Shown here piece after piece: positions 35,311 through 42,344 of a DNA stretch of 42,369 nt. Under the pieces are notes generated by a model that saw nothing but the letters and a program-made list of their open reading frames with translations, was not told the DNA's origin and made no database searches. The stretch lies in assembly GCA_003164785.1 (NCBI GenBank), contig PLUE01000014.1, positions 1 through 42,369 of the forward strand, read 5' to 3'. Both the position numbers and the translations under genes were made by a program. How positions within the stretch are numbered: the first letter of the stretch is position 1; each line of letters begins with the position of its first letter. The DNA is from Gammaproteobacteria bacterium (GTDB taxonomy: Bacteria > Pseudomonadota > Gammaproteobacteria > Steroidobacterales > Steroidobacteraceae).

Positions 35311-37391
35311 TCAGGAGTGATGTGGAGTGTTGTTTGGTATGGATGTGGCTGTTCTGCCGCAGGATTTTGCCTGGTGGCGAAACTTGATCGGCGCGTCCGC
35401 GCCGGGGTGTTCGAAGAAACATTGTCCCTTGTCGTTGTAGCGATGCCCGACCAGCAACCCGGCACGCCGCCAGACCTTCACGGTGTCGTACGAGATACCC
35501 AGTTGCTTGCCGATCTGATGTGCCGTCAGCAGTCCTCGCGCACGCAACCGATCAGTCCGCGTCTTGAGTTTGTACGACTTACGGATTTGCGTGACCATCA
35601 GCCTGTTGAAGCGGTGGCCAGCCCCTGAGATCACGCCGTTCTCGTTGAGCACTGTGGCAATCTCGCCGGCGGTGTGGTGATCGAAGAGCCGGTCGATCTC
35701 GGCAACGACCGCGGCCGGCGTTTGAGTGACCATCCAAGAACGCAAAGGCAGCGGTACATGAAGTGTTTGTGTCGCGCCGCCGTTGAAGCGCACCTGCGCG
35801 CGGACGTCGTCGCCTTTGAGGAGGGTCACGTCGGCGACGAGCAGGCGCAGCATGCGCTTTCGCTCACGAGCGGGCGTGCGTGGATCATCCCACAGTCGTG
35901 GAAAATCCCGCGCGAGCGCCATGATGCTGGAGCGTTGTTGGTCATTGAGTCCCGCACGGTCAGCTTGTCGTTGCTTCTCATAGCGCTCCTGAGCATCGGC
36001 GAGCGCGCGCAGCGTCTCGTTCCACTCGGCTTCCAGCGAATCGGCCACCAGTCGATTGTCGGGATCTACTTGCATGAAACGGCGGCGCGCCAAATCGGTC
36101 TGGTAGCGCGCGCGTTCGACTTCCTGGCGACGCAAGCGATCGCCCTCTTCGGAGCGACTCTCGATCTCTTGTTGAACCGCCAGTGCAACTTCGAGTGTGA
36201 CCGGGGTGACCTGTTGCACGAGCAGGGCAGCGATCGCTTTATCGACGCCGTCGCCGTGGATCATTTGGCAGAACCGCTGGCCTGGCTCGATACCGTGGCG
36301 CTGGCACATGTAGTCCGGAATCCGACGTGTTCCCTGCTGATGGTAGCGGACCGTCATACGTTGGCCACACGCGGCACAGATAACCAAGCCTTGCAGCAGC
36401 GCGGGACCCTCGCGTGGTACGCCTTTCTCGCGGTCTGTGCCAAGCGCGTTGCAGTTGTCTCGCAGGCGTTGAACGTTGTGCTCAAAATCCTGCCAGGTAA
36501 TGTAGGCCTCATGCGCATCGCGAATCAACGCGATCCACTCCTGTTGCGGCAGCCGTACAAAGATATGGCGGCCATCGGGATGCTTGCGTTGCCGGGAGCG
36601 CCCGAAGCAGAAGGCGCCGGTATACCGTGGATGGTGGATCACCCAGAGCACGCGCGTGTGACCCAGCTCAGTCCACACCACATCCCCTTTGCGCGAGCCG
36701 CTGAAAATACGGCGCGGAAACTTCAACCCCTGTTGACGAAACGCTTTGACGGTCGCCGATGCAGAACCGGTGCGTCGAAAGGTGCGAAAGAGTTGGCGTA
36801 TGCTCTCCTGGATGCGCACGTCCGGATCGATGCGGCATTGGCCTTGGCTGTCGTAGACATAACCGATCGGCAAGCGAATCTCCAGTTCTCCGCGGCGTGC
36901 TTTGTTGAGGATACCGCCGCGCAAGCGAGCGCGCAGGACATGCAGTTCCGCTTCACTCATCGTGCCTTTGAGACCGAGTAATAATCGATCGTTGAAGTGT
37001 GCGGGATCATAGATGCCGTCCTCATCTAGGATCAGGCTGTCGGCGAGCGCGCAGATCTCGAGCAGCGGTGCCAGTCGGTGGAATTACGTGCGAGGCGCGA
37101 CACCTCCAGGCCCATCACGATCCCAGCGCGTCCCAGGCTCACCTCGGTGACCAGACGTTGAAACCCCTCTCGATCCACCGCGGAAGCACCCGACTGGCCG
37201 AGATCCGAATCGATGACGATGATCTGGTCCAACCGCCAACCGAGCGCGACGGCGCGGTTGCGCAAATCGTATTGCCGTTGCGTGCTCTCCGTGTTCTCAA
37301 ATACCTGTCGCAGCGTTGATTGACGCACGTACAGATAGGCGCTTCTCTTGAGGTGTCGGGACTGTATTTTGGAGTGGGTCTCTGAAATCAT
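35311..37391 (-). pseudogene. Large serine recombinase, frameshifted
   Basis: Would encode about 693 residues. The N-terminal part (from ATG 37391) has the resolvase catalytic domain with AYLYVRQSTLRQV (nucleophile Ser25), then GIVMGLEVSRLARNSTDWHR. A missing base near 37066 shifts the frame, which stops at 37032; the correct continuation (LLEICALADSLILDEDG, then LLGLKGTMSEAELH) is open in the next frame to the stop at 35311. That part includes the recombinase domain, a zinc ribbon (CAACGQRM, then CQRHGIEPGQRFC) and a coiled coil. It ends in an unusual C-terminal tail of about 150 residues with helix-turn-helix-like segments (LTAHQIGKQLGISYDTVKVW). It is the only recombinase in the element. 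The ATG overlaps the preceding stop as ATGA. Confidence 0.85.
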
Positions 37392-37678
37392 GAGATAGCC
37401 TCCGCGGTAGTGGCCAATGTCATAGTCGCCAAGATATCGACCAGCGATTGTTCGATACCGACAGGCAAGGACCGCTCGGGCTGGCTCCGTGCGACCGCGG
37501 GGGCCGGCACCAGCGCCTCGCTCACGCCCTTCATCCAGATCGCCATGCCTTGGCGCATCAGCAGTGCAAGACCTCGCACGGCGTGCGTGTGTGCGTCGAA
37601 ATCGACGACGTCCTTGCGCAATGACTCGTAGTGCTGGACCATCGCGTGACCTTCGGCGGTGATGGCGGGCTCTTTCAC
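37388..37678 (-). CDS. Small protein of unknown function, middle gene of recombinase operon
   Basis: A 96-residue protein beginning with GTG at 37678 (MKEPAITAEGHAMVQHYESL). It is mostly helical by appearance, with a central Asp/His-rich stretch (RKDVVDFDAHTHAVRGLALL) and an amphipathic region (RQGMAIWMKGV). I recognise no domain. Its start overlaps the HTH gene stop (GTGA) and its stop overlaps the recombinase ATG (ATGA), so translation of the three genes is coupled. By position it could be a recombination directionality factor or a recombinase partner, but nothing in the sequence proves that. Confidence 0.7.
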   Translation of the reverse strand: MKEPAITAEGHAMVQHYESLRKDVVDFDAHTHAVRGLALLMRQGMAIWMKGVSEALVPAPAVARSQPERSLPVGIEQSLVDILATMTLATTAEAIS

Positions 37679-38142
37679 GGCCGTTTTTTTTTCGAACGTG
37701 CCAGAGCGCGTTCCACGGTGCGCCGATGTACGGCGAGCCCAAAATGGGCGGCAATATCCTCGGTGAGCGTCTGCGCCTCTCTGTCCGGGTCATTGGCGCG
37801 TAAGTCTTCGATATAGCGCAATACCTCAGCGGTGATTTTATGAGCGCCGCGTGGACCGCGTTTGGTGGGCAGAAGTCCAACCAACCCGGCGTGCTTGAAA
37901 TCGCTCTGCGCTTTATAGAACGTCGGCCGCGAGACTCCGAAGTTTGAGGTGGTCTGGGCTATGGACTGACCTTCGGTGCGCACTCGGCGCAGCATCTCGT
38001 AGCGCACCTGAACCAGGTCCCGCGGATCGAAGAAGTCACTCTGCGAAAAGGCCGGATCGCGCACGTCGTGAGCGTGGGGGTTGGTCGTGCCGCTCTCTTT
38101 GAGGGCGGCAAGCTTGGCGTCGGGTTTTTGGGTACGGGCCAT
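37675..38142 (-). CDS. Helix-turn-helix protein, first gene of recombinase operon
   Basis: A 155-residue DNA-binding protein. A helix-turn-helix resembling those of transposases and invertases lies at about residues 56-100 (GQSIAQTTSNFGVSRPTFYK, then GLVGLLPTKRGPRG), followed by a winged second segment (VLRYIEDLRA, then LTEDIAAHFGLAVHRRTVER). There is no catalytic domain. It may repress the operon or mark the element ends for the recombinase. The start is ATG at 38142, three bases from the predicted transcription start, so the mRNA would be leaderless. The C-terminus is Lys-rich (RSKKKRP). Confidence 0.8.
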   Translation of the reverse strand: MARTQKPDAKLAALKESGTTNPHAHDVRDPAFSQSDFFDPRDLVQVRYEMLRRVRTEGQSIAQTTSNFGVSRPTFYKAQSDFKHAGLVGLLPTKRGPRGAHKITAEVLRYIEDLRANDPDREAQTLTEDIAAHFGLAVHRRTVERALARSKKKRP

Positions 38143-38151
38143 GTGTAAATA

Positions 38152-38180
38152 TATTTATGCCTATACTAAGACGCTGTCAA
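38152..38180 (-). promoter_or_regulatory. Strong sigma-70 promoter of the recombinase operon
   Basis: On the minus strand a consensus -35 TTGACA (38180-38175) is followed after exactly 17 bases by -10 TAAATA (38157-38152). Transcription would start near 38145, next to the ATG at 38142. No Shine-Dalgarno is present. A palindrome TGTCC-N5-GGACA lies upstream at 38194-38208 and could be an operator for the HTH protein. Confidence 0.7.
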
Positions 38181-38610
38181 GTGAAATATGCGGTGTCCGT
38201 CTAGGACATTAAAGGATATATATCGGACAATATCGCAAATAATCCGAAAGATGACTCGACAAAAGTGGAGATCTACCTGACGATCTCCAGATCATATCGG
38301 GCATATGTTAATTTACACAGACGGCATTATTTGCTTGACGGTCTACGCCGCCGCTTCGCTCTGACCGGCAACGGTTGTACTTCCCTCTGTCGCGCAATGA
38401 GTGCAACCAGCTGCAGAAGATCTGAAGCGCGAAAGTGTGCTCGCCCGGTGGACATCGTCTCGCACGCTGTACTCGTTGCAACGCTTGTCCAGCCCGCTGC
38501 CAATCGTCTCAGCTTGCCAGTGCTATCGTTAAAATAGACGCGATCCTCTCCCCAGGTGTTGCGCCGATCGACCAGCGTGAACTCCTGCCCGAGAAGTGGA
38601 TGGAAGGGAT
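38181..38610. other. Unassigned DNA of the serine-recombinase element
   Basis: About 430 bases between the operon promoter and IS3-2, continuing at 41222-41278. The first 150 bases are AT-rich and contain TGTCC/GGACA repeats (38194-38208 and near 38226). The rest is ordinary GC-rich sequence with short frames that match nothing I know. It probably contains the right recombination site (at the 41279 end) and perhaps degraded cargo. Confidence 0.4.
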
Positions 38611-38644
38611 GAGTGGACTGTACCCGGTTTGGTGGACACCACCT

Positions 38645-39508
38645 TTAGGCCACCGCGGCCATCTGCTCGAAGTCTATCGGACTTACATATCCCAATGTTG
38701 AATGTCTTCGTCGAGCATTATAAAACCGCTCGATATAATCGAACACATCTGCTTTAGCCTGATCGCGAGTGCTGTACATTTTGTGATCGGTACGTTCCAC
38801 TTTCATTGTCGAGAAGAAGCTCTCGGCGACAGCATTATCCCAGCAATTTCCGAGTCGGCTCATGCTGCACTCGATGCCATGCTCGGCCAATAGAGCCTGG
38901 AAGCGTTCACTCGTATATTGGCTTCCGCGGTCCGAGTGATGCATCAGCGCGTTAGGCGTTCCGCGTCGCCAGATCGCCGACATCAACGCATCCATCACGA
39001 GATCCGCGGTCATGCGGGCATTGCTTGACCAGCCCACGATGCGCCGTGAAAATAGATCGATCACTACCGCTACAAAGAGCCAGCCCTCGTGCGTCCACAA
39101 GTAGGTGAAATCGGCAGTCCATTTGCGGTTCGGACCGATCGCATCGAATTGCCGATCCAACACGTTGGCCGCGATCGTATGCTCGATGCGCGGACCGGCA
39201 TCGGTGGGCCTGCGTCGACGTGCACGGCGCGCCTTAAGGCCCGCAGAGCTCATCAGTCGCTCTATCCGGTGCAAGCCGCACCCAAACCCCCATCCTCGCA
39301 GATCGCGCCATATACGGCGTGCTCCGTAGGTTTCGTCACTGGCGGCAAAACTGGTTCGCACGTGGCCGAGAAGCCGTGCGTCGTCGCGCGTATGCTGACT
39401 CTCCGCACGTTTCAGCCATTCGTAGAACCCACCATGCGAGACATCGAGCATCTCGCACATCCAACGCACCGGCCAAACCACTCGATGCTTCGCGATAAAG
39501 CCGAACAT
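38645..39508 (-). CDS. IS3-2 OrfB transposase
   Basis: A 287-residue DDE integrase-type transposase that appears complete. The HTH_21 part (MFGFIAKHRVVWPVRWMCEM, then YGARRIWRDLRGWG) is followed by the rve core with all three catalytic residues: Asp in WTADFTYLWTHEGW, Asp in LMHHSDRGSQYTS and Glu in NCWDNAVAESFFSTMK. It ends with ARRRHSTLGYVSPIDFEQ, the conserved IS3 tail. Its ATG overlaps the orfA stop (TAATG at 39510-39506). Normal IS3 activity requires an OrfA-OrfB fusion by frameshifting, which the IS110 insertion upstream now prevents. Confidence 0.92.
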   Translation of the reverse strand: MFGFIAKHRVVWPVRWMCEMLDVSHGGFYEWLKRAESQHTRDDARLLGHVRTSFAASDETYGARRIWRDLRGWGFGCGLHRIERLMSSAGLKARRARRRRPTDAGPRIEHTIAANVLDRQFDAIGPNRKWTADFTYLWTHEGWLFVAVVIDLFSRRIVGWSSNARMTADLVMDALMSAIWRRGTPNALMHHSDRGSQYTSERFQALLAEHGIECSMSRLGNCWDNAVAESFFSTMKVERTDHKMYSTRDQAKADVFDYIERFYNARRRHSTLGYVSPIDFEQMAAVA

Positions 39509-39606
39509 TACGTCGACTCCCTGGCAAAGTAGGCCGTTGCTTAATGGAATGGTCTGCCCCTTCCTTTATAATGGGGCACCCCATCAACCGGCTGGAGATA
39601 GCGACC

Positions 39607-40641
39607 GTGGAAAATCAAATCACGATTATCGGCATCGACCTCGGCAAGAACTGGTATCACGTTGTAGGTATCGATCAACGCGGCCAGCCCATTTTGCGCA
39701 AAAAGCTGAATCGGACGCAACTTGGAACTCTGGCGGCATCAACAACAAAATGCATCGTTGCAATGGAGTCTTGTCCAGGATCTCAATACTGGGGAAGACG
39801 GTTCGCCGCGCACGGGCATGAACTTAAAATTATGCCGGCGCAGTTTGTAAAGCCTTACTTGAAGTCGAACAAGAATGACTTCAATGACGCCGAGGCGATC
39901 GCAGAAGCGGCAAGCCGTGCCACCATGCGTTGCGTGCCGCTAAAGAACCCAGAGCAACTGGAGTTGCAAGCCACTCATCGCGTCCGCCAGCGTTTCATCG
40001 TCGAGCGAACGGCGGTCGTTAATCAGATGCGCGCGCTGCTGCTCGAGCATGGGATCGTCATCCCTGTCGGCCGCGCCCTTTTCGCACGCCGCATGCCGGA
40101 GATTCTTGAGGATGCCGAGAACGGCCTGAGTGTACGGATGCGCAGTTTAATACATCGTCTGCGCCAGAGATGGCTCATCCTGGATACAGAAATTGCTGAG
40201 GTCACCACTCTACTCACAGACCACGCGAAAGAATCTCCATTGTGCCAGCGAGCTGTCACAGTGCCCGGCGTCGGACCCATTGTCTCAACAGCGTTGGTCG
40301 CTGCGGTCGGCAACGCACAGGCGTTTCGACGCGGCCGGGATATGGCCGCCTGGCTTGGCCTCGTACCGCGTCAATATTCGACTGGCGGTAAATCGACGCT
40401 CGGGCGCATTAGTAAGCGCGGAAACATCTATTTGCGGTCGCTGTTTATCCAGGGCGCCCAAGCACTATACATCCATATGAAGCGCGATCGATCCCGGCTG
40501 GGCGAGTGGCTACGAGACATCGAAAAACGTAGCCACCGTAACGTCGCGATTGTAGCGCTAGCAAATAAAATCGTGCGCATTTGCTGGAAAGTACTTGCAA
40601 CCGGCGCAGATTACGAGCCGTATCCAGTCCGTGTAGTTTAA
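39607..40641 (+). CDS. IS110-family (IS1111-type) DEDD recombinase
   Basis: A 344-residue RNA-guided recombinase-type transposase. The RuvC-like DEDD residues are visible as Asp11 (IIGIDLGKNWYH), Glu54 (VAMESCPGS) and Asp91/Asp94 (KNDFNDAEAIAEA). The C-terminal Tnp20 domain has TVPGVGPIVSTALVAAVGNA and the serine-bearing RQYSTGGKSTLGRISKRGNI. A coiled coil lies between them (about 150-215). The start is GTG at 39607, with GGAG at 39594-39597; an ATG at 39571 is in frame but poorly spaced. TATAAT at 39567-39572 may be part of a junction promoter formed when the element circularises. No defect is seen, so it may be active. Confidence 0.92.
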   Translation: MENQITIIGIDLGKNWYHVVGIDQRGQPILRKKLNRTQLGTLAASTTKCIVAMESCPGSQYWGRRFAAHGHELKIMPAQFVKPYLKSNKNDFNDAEAIAEAASRATMRCVPLKNPEQLELQATHRVRQRFIVERTAVVNQMRALLLEHGIVIPVGRALFARRMPEILEDAENGLSVRMRSLIHRLRQRWLILDTEIAEVTTLLTDHAKESPLCQRAVTVPGVGPIVSTALVAAVGNAQAFRRGRDMAAWLGLVPRQYSTGGKSTLGRISKRGNIYLRSLFIQGAQALYIHMKRDRSRLGEWLRDIEKRSHRNVAIVALANKIVRICWKVLATGADYEPYPVRVV

Positions 40642-40875
40642 CCGGTCTCTGCTTTTTAACTCACCTTGTTTTGCGAGGTCTGATTGACTGATGGCGCAAC
40701 CGTTCACCGGCGCATCGCTAGCCTGGCTAAAAATGCGGTCCAAGGATGACCGAACGCTTTATGAGGATCGATGCGCGCGGATTCCATCAAGGCCAGAAGC
40801 CCAAGGGCTTCATAAACAGGCCGGATACATTGACGCAAAACGTGTTGCCGATCGGAAAGAATGACCTTGCTTTAC
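40642..40875 (+). ncRNA. Probable bridge-RNA region of the IS1111-type element
   Basis: Non-coding right end between the transposase stop and the subterminal repeat. Several short hairpin-capable pairs occur, for example GATGGCGCAACCG / CACCGGCGCATC around 40690-40716 and AGAAGCCCAAGGGCTTC at 40796-40812. The segment 40721-40738 (GCCTGGCTAAAAATGCGG) resembles the minus-strand target (CCTGCTAAAAAAGCAACGG), as a target guide might. Role assigned from knowledge of the family; boundaries are not defined. Confidence 0.45.
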
Positions 40876-41278
40876 AGGGGCAGACCATACATTTTTTAGC
40901 AGGTCTCGTTCTGCTTTCAGCTTTACAATTTCCTTGCGTAGTCGGTCCAGCTCCGCCTCATCGGGCTTCATAATGCCCTTGCCCGGAAACGAATGCGTCG
41001 GATCCGCCTTCGATTCACGGACCCACCTCGATACCATATTGGATTTGAGCCCCAGTTCCCGAGCAACCTGCGAGCTGCTCAATCCGCCCTTAACCAGCTT
41101 GACCGCTTCACGCTTGAATTCGGGCTCGTATCCTCGTCGTAATACTTCCTTCGCCATTTTCCAACTCCAGTTTCCCCATACACCTTAACTCAGTGTCCGG
41201 AAAACCGGGTACAGTCCAGAGTGACCTTGAAAACCTGCGTTCGATCGGTCAGCTCGCGTGTAGTTGACTGCTCTTGTG

Positions 41279-41479
41279 AACGCGATGGCCGAATCGTTTT
41301 GGGCGACGCTGGAACGCGAGGTGTTGAGTCGTCGGCGCTTCAAAACCCAGGCCGAAGCGAAGATGGCGATCTTCTCGTGGATCGAAGGTTGGTATAACCC
41401 GCATCGCAGGCACTCATCGCTGGGCCGCCGGTCACCGATGAACTACGAGCGTCACGCACTCGAGCATCGGGCAGCATGA
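41279..41479 (+). pseudogene. IS3-1 OrfB transposase, C-terminal segment
   Basis: Resumes the transposase with NAMAESFWATLEREVLSRR, containing the catalytic Glu, and ends with WYNPHRRHSSLGRRSPMNYE and a stop at 41477-41479. It joins in frame to the middle segment if the shared AA is counted once. In-frame translation from an upstream start at 41264 would give a short peptide without function. Confidence 0.85.
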
Positions 41480-41750
41480 GCAATGGACAGATCAACAATC
41501 AATCATGCGAAGTCGGGGGATAGAACCCCAGGGGTCAACCGAGATCGTGGCTCCTGGAGCTTTACGTTCGGTCGCTGCCAAACGGAAGAGAAGAAAAAAC
41601 TCAGCAGAGAACTTCTGCCGCCTGCGGGGCGGCAGACTGCGCTGTGGTATACGTTGGATGAAGATCAAAGGACGGAAAGAGAGGTTAGAAACTGTCCACC
41701 GAAACGGGTGAGGTCCACAGCTCTCGATGTTGCTCGAAGGGATCGACTGG
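41480..41750. other. Unassigned region upstream of the second intron
   Basis: About 270 bases between the IS3-1 orfB end and the second group II intron. I see no IS3 right end and no convincing gene; overlapping short frames on both strands have no recognisable motifs. An 8-bp perfect hairpin (CTGCCGCC / GGCGGCAG, 41615-41635) is the only clear structure. It may be the exon flank targeted by the intron. Confidence 0.4.
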
Positions 41751-42296
41751 GTGCGTCGGGAGACCGGCGAGAGACAGCGGGTGAAAGTCCCGTACGATGA
41801 AGGTGTAGCGAACCACATTGACCCCGAGTCATGCGGTGGCATCCGCGAGGACGTTATCGAAGCGTTGACAGGGGCGCAGGTAGGCCAGGACATTGAGCGA
41901 CGAAAGACTTCACATCCAGGGTGCTCATGCTATCCAGTCATCAGAAGGCAATACGTCGTGTCGCGCTATCGCAAGCGACACGCGACCCTGCGTCGTCGTA
42001 GACCCTGGCATGCCTGTACGTCTTTTGCACGGGAACCGAGAGATCTCCGGGCCGCCCTTTGCCAGCCGGGCACGGGGCCGCATGGTGAAGGCGGACACGC
42101 CTTAGACCATGAAGTACGGACCGGAGAAGTCAGACTCGCTCGTATTACCAGTGAAACCGGCGAACAAGGCGGGACTATCCGCCGCGGAGTCGGCGGAGGG
42201 AAGGAGCGAGACCAAGGGGAATGCGGCGTTGCAAAGCACGGTCCGGACTCAGAGCCGGGCGGCCGTGTCACATGCGCAGAGCCGCATACGAGAAGC
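41751..42296 (+). mobile_element. Second group II intron, 5' part only
   Basis: Begins with GTGCG at 41751, followed by sequence typical of bacterial group II domain I (GTGAAAGTCCCGTACG around 41790, GTGTAGCGAACCAC, AGGTAGGCCAGGACATTGAG, CGTCGTGTCGCGCTATCGCA). It is unrelated at this level to the intron at 32745. It runs into the start of its maturase ORF and is cut at about 42297 by an IS3-end hairpin. Domains V and VI are missing from the window. Confidence 0.8.
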
Positions 42297-42330
42297 TGGA
42301 CTGTACCCGTCTATGCGGCGATCTGCATAG
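42109..42330 (+). pseudogene. Group II intron maturase, N-terminal fragment
   Basis: Begins MKYGPEKSDSLVLPVKPANK, then AESAEGRSETKGNAALQST and a QSRAAVSHAQSRIREA segment, matching the leader of a common proteobacterial group II reverse transcriptase class. About 63 residues are native. The frame then enters the IS3-like hairpin at 42297 and stops at 42330. None of the catalytic domain remains here. Confidence 0.75.
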
Positions 42331-42344
42331 CCGGGTGCAGTCCA
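42297..42344. repeat. 48-bp hairpin of two facing IS3-like ends
   Basis: TGGACTGTACCCG at 42297-42309 faces CGGGTGCAGTCCA at 42332-42344, and CTATGC / GCATAG pair inside them, giving a stem of about 20 bp with one wobble and one mismatch. The outer 13 bases are identical to the IS3-2 end. It interrupts the second intron. The flanking triplets differ, so no target duplication is visible. Confidence 0.7.

Larger units (their letters stand above)
39543..40891 (+). mobile_element. IS110-family element, IS1111 subgroup
   Basis: About 1.35 kb, inserted in IS3-2 orfA. A 13-base subterminal inverted repeat (ATGGTCTGCCCCT at 39549-39561, complement at 40876-40888) is seen. Such repeats mark the IS1111 subgroup; IS110 proper lacks them. 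The exact outer ends are ambiguous within a T/A run. The right non-coding end (about 230 bases) is much longer than the left, as expected if the guide (bridge) RNA is encoded there. Confidence 0.85.
39508..41157 (-). pseudogene. IS3-2 OrfA, interrupted by the IS110 element
   Basis: The 5' part (41157 to about 40893) encodes an HTH_Tnp_1 domain (RGYEPEFKREAVKLVKGGLS, then VARELGLKSNMVSRWV) and the coiled coil ending KLKAERDLLK. The last eight or so codons (TAYFAREST and stop at 39510-39508) lie on the far side of the IS110 insertion. The break falls in the run of A residues in the two Lys codons, exactly where IS3 elements have their A-rich slippery site. Read through, the frame enters the IS110 end and stops at 40810. 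Confidence 0.85.
38614..41218 (-). mobile_element. IS3-family element IS3-2, with GAG target duplication
   Basis: Inverted ends TGGACTGTACCCGGTTT at 38614-38630 and its complement ending at 41218 (AAACCGGGTACAGTCCA). GAG at 38611-38613 and 41219-41221 is a 3-bp target duplication, normal for IS3. orfA and orfB are on the minus strand. An IS110-type element interrupts the orfA 3' end. Without it the IS is about 1.26 kb. Intact repeats and duplication indicate a fairly recent insertion. Confidence 0.92.
35287..41280 (-). mobile_element. Serine-recombinase element inserted in IS3-1 orfB
   Basis: Both junctions carry the dinucleotide AA (35287-35288 and 41279-41280). Collapsing them restores TAC GAC AAC GCG ATG, reading YDNAM of the IS3 transposase, with nothing lost or duplicated. 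This is the outcome expected of a large serine recombinase with a 2-bp core. The element is about 5990 bases, or about 3380 without the later IS3-2 insertion and its 3-base duplication. It carries an HTH gene, a small gene and the recombinase as one minus-strand operon, plus about 470 bases of unassigned DNA. No terminal inverted repeats are seen. Confidence 0.75.
31983..41479 (+). mobile_element. IS3-family element IS3-1, split by two later insertions
   Basis: Left end TGGACTTGACCCGCTTTAGTG at 31983 resembles the ends of IS3-2 (TGGACTGTACCCGGTTT). The element's own DNA is in three pieces: 31983-32744, 35027-35288 and 41279-41479. Removing the group II intron (32745-35026) and the serine-recombinase element restores a continuous orfB. 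No matching right inverted repeat is seen after 41479, so the right end has been lost or replaced. Confidence 0.85.

Noticed and set aside
35311..36960. Treating the 549-codon frame as a separate, complete recombinase
   Set aside because: It lacks the catalytic Ser domain, which lies just upstream in another frame; the two parts join perfectly if one base is restored.
40746..40973. 75-codon frame running out of the IS1111-type element into IS3-2
   Set aside because: It crosses an insertion boundary and lies in the probable guide-RNA region.
42297..42344. Reading the terminal hairpin as an ordinary intrinsic terminator
   Set aside because: No T-run follows and the arms match IS3 ends base for base; transposon origin is the better explanation.
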